Assembly (NCBI RefSeq): GCF_003590095.1 | Contig: NC_039483.1 | Location: 3,720,001 to 3,784,000, forward strand | DNA length: 64,000 nt | Origin: Trichoplusia ni | Taxonomy: Eukaryota > Arthropoda > Insecta > Lepidoptera > Noctuidae | Direction: 5' to 3' | Part shown: piece by piece, positions 62,201-64,000 of the stretch | How the letters are laid out: the number at the start of each line of letters is the position of its first letter | Position numbering within the stretch: the first letter of the stretch is position 1 | The notes under the pieces: generated by a model | What the model was told of the DNA's origin: nothing | Databases searched by the model: none | Seen by the model: only the letters and a program-made list of their open reading frames with translations | Position numbers and translations under genes: made by a program

Positions 62201-63738
62201 GACTAGTGAGAACATATATATAAGACTGTTTTCTTAGGAACATAAGAACAAAGTAACAAACTTAATAGACGACGCACAAAATACTCCAAGGCTTAACAAG
62301 CAGTTCTCTATGTAGAATGTCGGTTCTTCCACTCAGTTCAAACATGAAAAACACGGGAATGTTTAAGTGAACCTGAACATGCAAATGTCTGATTTTTTTT
62401 TATTATCTCTTCAACAACCATGTTTTTTCCAAAAGCTATAAACGGTTACGTCATAATTATAAACGGTATCCATAGCAGACCATGTGACTTCTTAATTTTT
62501 TTTTTTGCAATTCCACTGTTGAAAACCGCTATACAATATCAACAGCTGACCGATTTACTTCTTCCAAATAGAGACAAAGCTACTAAATATTGGATATATC
62601 AATTTTAATTCCCCAGACCATCAGATCTCGAACTTCATGAAGACTCAGCTCCACAAGGCGTACGAAAGTTTCACGAGGCGAGCGATGAAAGCGTGCGGGA
62701 GACCAGACAACCTCGTACAGGTAACGTATTCATATTCTAAGCGGATGCAACTAAGTACAGGTTTTACAAGGAGCCTATCGTATTTCCTCAACCCAGTTAC
62801 CTGGGCAACACGATACCATTTAGTTCCACTGGCTGCCAAACTTTCTAGCTTCTGACTACCTATAACGACTGTCATAGATGTATGAAAAATTGTCGAGACA
62901 TGCAATTTAAACACACAGGAATTCGTTATGATAAAGATGGTCACCCATCTATGGACCGACTGTGTCAAGTGTAGCTTCACCTGTCATTGATCCACTTGGG
63001 CAGATAGAATTTAGCCACGAAGTCCTCCTGAGTATGACCATGCCACAATTTCTTTCAATTCCCCTTGTAGATATTATCGATGATCTTATGCTAATGACTA
63101 CCTATTACATTTTCGTAACCAATCCATTCCTTTGTTTAGATTCCAGTCCACTTCGGAAAACCAGTGTTTGGGAAAAGCGAGCCACAGGTCGTCAGTTTCA
63201 TGGCTCCTGGTATCCTTATCACGTGAGTACCAAAATTTACTTCTAGAAATTAACTCGATTTATTTTCCGATATATTATTTTGATTTTCCAATTGCTGCGC
63301 GAAGATCACTCCCGATTCCCTGTTTTATTTCCATGTTCTACCCCTAAATGAGAAATGTTGGGCTTTTTCGTGTTTCCTTCGGAATTGTATTCGAAATAGA
63401 TACTGTTTTGTTGCTGATTTTCCCAAAAAGGTTTGCAATAAGTCAAATGCAATTACAATTACCTTATTAAAGTTTTGCTTTATAATTTTTAGGACTTTCA
63501 CAGGAACGAGAAAAACAAATTACACTTTTGAAATATTTTTATGCTTGCACACGCTAAGCTTTCCTATCATTTTCTCGTTCCCAGGATCATCTTCTTCCTG
63601 TCGGCCGTGGTGACGTCCACCCTGATGATCACAGACCGGCTCGAGGGCGTGTGGGAGCGCAGCGCGGTGGCCGGCGTCAAGCCAAGAGAGATGCTCAATG
63701 TCCACATCACGCTACAGTCCACCATCATATTCTTACAG
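44102..63738 (+). CDS. ABC half-transporter, ABCH-like (ABCG20/23-like), 13 exons, 3' end outside window
   Basis: Thirteen exons with GT-AG borders join in frame into 584 residues. Seen: A-loop tyrosine 16/17, Walker A GPSGCGKTT (46-54), Q-loop Gln94, signature LSGGQQ (145-150), Walker B LLILDEP (165-171), D-loop GLDP (174-177) and H-loop His202 in TTHYIDE, so the ATPase site is complete. A charged linker (about 255-315) leads to membrane helix 1 (331-350), an outer loop with sequons at N378, N416, N439 and N459, helix 2 (525-548), and an amphipathic stretch into helix 3. ATPase before membrane domain and the H-loop wording point to ABCH rather than White-type ABCG. Known: ABCH proteins are insect half-transporters, and some are needed for the cuticular lipid barrier at the plasma membrane. 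Which ABCH member this is cannot be told. The start is the first ATG after an in-frame TAA at 44093. About 100-200 residues (remaining helices) should lie beyond 64000. Confidence 0.93.
44295..44360 (+). mobile_element. short SINE-B piece in intron 1
   Basis: GCGGGTTCGATCCCCGCATA then GACAAGCAGTTGTGTGGTCC: B box region of family B, directly followed by the fold-back fragment at 44380. Confidence 0.5.
44380..44492. repeat. half copy of the fold-back element in intron 1
   Basis: GGGTCCGAAACTAGTCGGGA, ACCCCGATAAATATGCGTGA and GTAAACCGTTACAT match the right arm at 46018-46084, and AATCAGTCTCACGATAGTTA is the inverse of the left flank at 45912-45931. Confidence 0.75.
44652..44811 (+). CDS. ABC transporter coding exon 2 (Walker A, Q-loop)
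   Basis: Residues 41-94. Acceptor AAACAG, donor CAG|GTAAAG. Carries Walker A GPSGCGKTT and ends with YMPQ, the Q-loop. Length 160; joined to exon 1 the frame closes at phase 0. Confidence 0.95.
45135..45397 (+). CDS. ABC transporter coding exon 3 (signature, Walker B, D-loop)
   Basis: Residues 95-181 plus two bases of codon 182. Acceptor CCACAG, donor AGAG|GTAAGT. Holds VGEFTVRDAIYYFGRIYGM, the signature LSGGQQRR, Walker B LLILDEP and GLDP. The 12.8-kb intron 3 follows directly after the D-loop. Confidence 0.96.
45938..46084. repeat. fold-back palindrome in intron 3, two 67-bp arms
   Basis: Left arm 45938-46004, right arm 46018-46084, loop of 13. Two mismatches were found on reading by eye. 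Arms contain ACTCACGCGTATTTATCGGG on the left and its inverse on the right. A flanking ATAACTATCGTGAGACTGAT (45912-45931) recurs inverted at 44463-44482. It would form a long stable RNA hairpin in the pre-mRNA. Probably a non-autonomous fold-back DNA element. Confidence 0.85.
48898..48990 (+). repeat. CCGTGATAGCT-family repeat fragment
   Basis: TAAGCTATCACGGTTCTTGA and GATACAGCC, then ACTCTCAGTAAAAGGGTTCC. Related pieces: 39136-39235 and 51975-52060 (same strand), 49669-49800 and 53020-53160 (other strand). Confidence 0.5.
49669..49800 (-). repeat. CCGTGATAGCT-family repeat fragment
   Basis: GTCCGTCTGTCTCCAAGCTG, TCTCAAGAACCGTGATAGCT and GCTGCTATAACAACAAGTAC: the longest member seen here, in opposite orientation to 48898. 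Confidence 0.5.
51265..51435 (-). mobile_element. tRNA-derived SINE, family B, in intron 3
   Basis: Antisense copy with AAGACACCCAGACTCAAGAC, an inverted degenerate B box and CCCCAACCACTTAGCTATA. Confidence 0.62.
51975..52060 (+). repeat. CCGTGATAGCT-family repeat fragment
   Basis: GACGGACGGGCAGACAGCCG and ACTCAGTAATAGGGTTCCGT; same orientation as 48898-48990. Confidence 0.42.
52290..52350. promoter_or_regulatory. GC-rich patch in intron 3
   Basis: CGGCAACATGGCCGCCTCGG and CCGGCAATGTCGCGGTCGCC stand out in a very AT-rich intron. AACATGGCCGCC contains the core GCCAT (inverted ATGGC) known for YY1/Pho sites. It could be an enhancer, an alternative promoter or a repeat piece; there is no further support. 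Confidence 0.2.
53020..53160 (-). repeat. CCGTGATAGCT-family repeat fragment
   Basis: TATCTCATAAGCCGTGATAG followed by AGTTCAAATTTTCGCAGATG; same orientation as 49669-49800. Confidence 0.45.
54335..54515. repeat. diverged fold-back relative in intron 3
   Basis: AACTATCGTGTGAATGATTC, GGTTGGGTCCGAAACTAGTC and AAATAAATACGCG match the element at 45938-46084; the middle is different. Confidence 0.6.
54727..54985 (-). mobile_element. Helitron-like fragment, second subfamily, in intron 3
   Basis: Contains AAATCCGTTCAGTGGTTTTT and GCGTGAAAGAGGAACAAAC as in 23450-23644. Disrupted by other sequence at 54765-54855; CTAG end not intact. Confidence 0.5.
55590..55745 (-). mobile_element. tRNA-derived SINE, family B, in intron 3
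   Basis: Antisense copy: CACATGCACAAAGACACCTA, GATCACACAAATGCTTGTCC and GCGACCACTCCGCTCTCCGT. Confidence 0.6.
56778..56930 (+). mobile_element. tRNA-derived SINE, family A, fragment in intron 3
   Basis: CACCGGAGGTCGTGGCTTC and ATGATGAGCAGGATCGTTTG match 193-460. The first bases of the head and the tail are missing. Confidence 0.65.
58229..58319 (+). CDS. ABC transporter coding exon 4 (H-loop)
   Basis: Residues 182-212. Acceptor TTGTCCCCAG, donor AAG|GTAAAC. Encodes IWDFLAEQARGGATVIITTH then YIDETKQAHK; His202 is the H-loop histidine. The single base A completes the arginine codon begun in exon 3. Confidence 0.95.
59325..59463 (+). CDS. ABC transporter coding exon 5 (end of ATPase domain)
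   Basis: Residues 213-258 plus one base. Acceptor TTTTCCCCAG, donor TCCA|GTAAGT. Reads IGLLRDGQLLAEDSPEDLL, the usual last strand and helix of an ABC ATPase domain, then an acidic helix and a basic MPRRRS run. Confidence 0.94.
59805..59911 (+). CDS. ABC transporter coding exon 6 (linker)
   Basis: Residues 259-294. Acceptor AATTCCAG, donor GAT|GTGAGT. A polar, Ser/Asp-rich cytoplasmic linker (TSSPDVIPDSNMCNGVDSR) with no recognised motif. Called mainly from the closed reading frame and good splice sites; such linkers are poorly conserved. Confidence 0.8.
60208..60314 (+). CDS. ABC transporter coding exon 7 (linker to first membrane helix)
   Basis: Residues 295-329 plus two bases. Acceptor ATTTCAG, donor GG|GTAAGC. 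Lysine-rich start, then RYKAVFIKSIQQFSRHPG, the amphipathic connecting helix that precedes the first membrane span in this type of transporter. Confidence 0.9.
60941..61062 (+). CDS. ABC transporter coding exon 8 (membrane helix 1)
   Basis: Residues 330-370 plus one base. Acceptor AATTTTCAG, donor CCAT|GTATGT. GLIFSILFPIIQVVAFFSAV is the first membrane span; it is followed by GHDPRDLHIGVVNEE, the start of the large outer loop typical of ABC-2 type membrane domains. Confidence 0.93.
61294..61424 (-). mobile_element. short Helitron-like element in intron 8, third subfamily
   Basis: Minus orientation from A|TCTAACATATAAAATTC at 61424 to CTAG at 61297-61294, 131 bp. The words GCCGTTTCGGAGAAGTTT are typical of insect elements of this kind. 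Confidence 0.6.
61458..61582 (+). CDS. ABC transporter coding exon 9 (outer loop)
   Basis: Residues 371-412. Acceptor AATTCTAG, donor CAG|GTAAGA. Contains sequon NHS at N378 and three cysteines (C376, C393, C400) that could form disulfides in the outer loop. A tRNA-derived SINE begins about 32 bases after the donor. Confidence 0.9.
61615..61788 (+). mobile_element. tRNA-derived SINE, family A, in intron 9
   Basis: GGCCTGTTGATCTAGTGGTT starts the copy; about 20 bases after the B box are deleted. The body and the tail motif ACACAAGCTTTGCTTACTTT are present. It lies 32 bases after exon 9. Confidence 0.72.
61866..62052 (+). repeat. tandem repeat over the intron 9 acceptor
   Basis: Units of about 51 bases with CACCTTCGTCTAATGGTCCC (61949-61968) and CACCCTCGTCTAATGGTTCC (62000-62019), and a poorer third unit near 61880. 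Each of the last two ends in CCCTCAG followed by ACC, so the splice acceptor itself is duplicated. Confidence 0.75.
62031..62205 (+). CDS. ABC transporter coding exon 10 (outer loop)
   Basis: Residues 413-470 plus one base. Acceptor ATCCCCTCAG, donor ACTA|GTGAGA. Contains sequons NTS (N416), NFS (N439) and NDS (N459) and the motif GQLYGALHFSRNFS. GC content is much higher than in the flanking introns. A near-copy of its acceptor lies 51 bases upstream and would lead into a stop codon. Confidence 0.92.
62617..62720 (+). CDS. ABC transporter coding exon 11 (outer loop)
   Basis: Residues 471-505. Acceptor TTCCCCAG, donor CAG|GTAACG. Reads NHQISNFMKTQLHKAYESFT and continues with a cysteine (C498) in the outer loop. 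Phase matches exon 10 (one base) and exon 12 (phase 0). Confidence 0.9.
62757..63020 (-). mobile_element. 5S-derived SINE in intron 11, antisense
   Basis: The reverse complement gives CTTCGTGGCTAAATTCTATC at the head, then GGTCCATAGATGGGTGACC and the body with CAGGTAACTGGGTTGAGG. It lacks the terminal part. Confidence 0.75.
63140..63222 (+). CDS. ABC transporter coding exon 12 (start of membrane helix 2)
   Basis: Residues 506-532 plus two bases. Acceptor TTGTTTAG, donor AC|GTGAGT. IPVHFGKPVFG then FMAPGILI: the end of the outer loop and the beginning of the second membrane span. Confidence 0.9.
63585..63738 (+). CDS. ABC transporter coding exon 13 (membrane helix 2, coupling segment)
   Basis: Residues 533-584. 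Acceptor TCGTTCCCAG, donor CAG|GTGAAG. Finishes helix 2 (IIFFLSAVVTSTLMITDR), then LEGVWERSAVAGVKPREML, the inner segment that contacts the ATPase domain in ABC-2 transporters, and starts helix 3. The next exons lie beyond the window. Confidence 0.93.
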
Positions 63739-64000
63739 GTGAAGATCTGTGACGATGATAATGATGAAATCCTGTTATGCCTCATCAGGGACACATAGGC
63801 TTCGCAGAAGATCTTTCCACTCTTTTCGATTTTGAGCAGCAAGTTCGATGTGTTATTGTGCTAAAACTAAATTATCTTTTGTTATGTAGATTTAAATAAG
63901 ATAATTATAATTGCCAAAAAGGGGAATCCGGAATTCCCTAATAGTGTAGATTTTAACGCATAATTGCAGATGCACTGACCGGGAAATTATTCTTTGTGTA

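Noticed and set aside
62646..62980. Minus-strand frame of 111 codons
   Set aside because: It is antisense to exon 11 and a SINE in intron 11; no independent evidence.

Overview
The window looks like nuclear DNA from a moth or butterfly (Lepidoptera). It is AT-rich, has spliced genes with GT-AG introns, and is full of short mobile elements of types known from lepidopteran genomes: Helitron-like elements with 5'-TC and CTAG-3' ends, tRNA-derived SINEs, an RTE-type retrotransposon with an ATG-repeat tail, and SINEs whose head resembles 5S rRNA. The species cannot be named from sequence alone.

One protein-coding host gene is clear. It starts at 44102 and runs off the right edge. Thirteen exons join in frame into 584 residues of an ABC half-transporter: an ATP-binding domain (residues 1 to about 250), a linker, a first membrane helix, a loop with four N-glycosylation sequons, a second membrane helix and the start of a third. 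The order (ATPase before membrane domain) and the THYIDE H-loop fit the insect ABCH group, often named 'ABC transporter G family member 20/23'. The remaining membrane helices lie beyond 64000. Intron 3 is about 12.8 kb; the others seen complete are 0.3 to 1.0 kb.

Positions 1 to 44053 hold no other convincing host protein gene. They contain one tRNA-Ser(UGA) at 42017, a 5'-truncated RTE retrotransposon (10734-12470, minus strand) with a long open reverse-transcriptase frame and an 11-bp target duplication, a mariner-like MITE (7302-7690), a 190-bp inverted duplication (2038-2733), several Helitron-like elements, four tRNA-SINEs of one family and many fragments of another, and 5S-derived SINEs. 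A CpG-richer stretch ending at a good splice donor (about 9780-10014) could be a promoter with a non-coding first exon, possibly of the ABC transporter, but this is inference.

The most unusual signals are a dispersed palindrome of about 58 bp seen five times, a fold-back element with 67-bp arms in intron 3 that has a half-copy in intron 1, and a tandem duplication across the intron 9 acceptor that creates a decoy splice site. I saw no CRISPR array, bacterial-type operon or clearly new multi-gene system.
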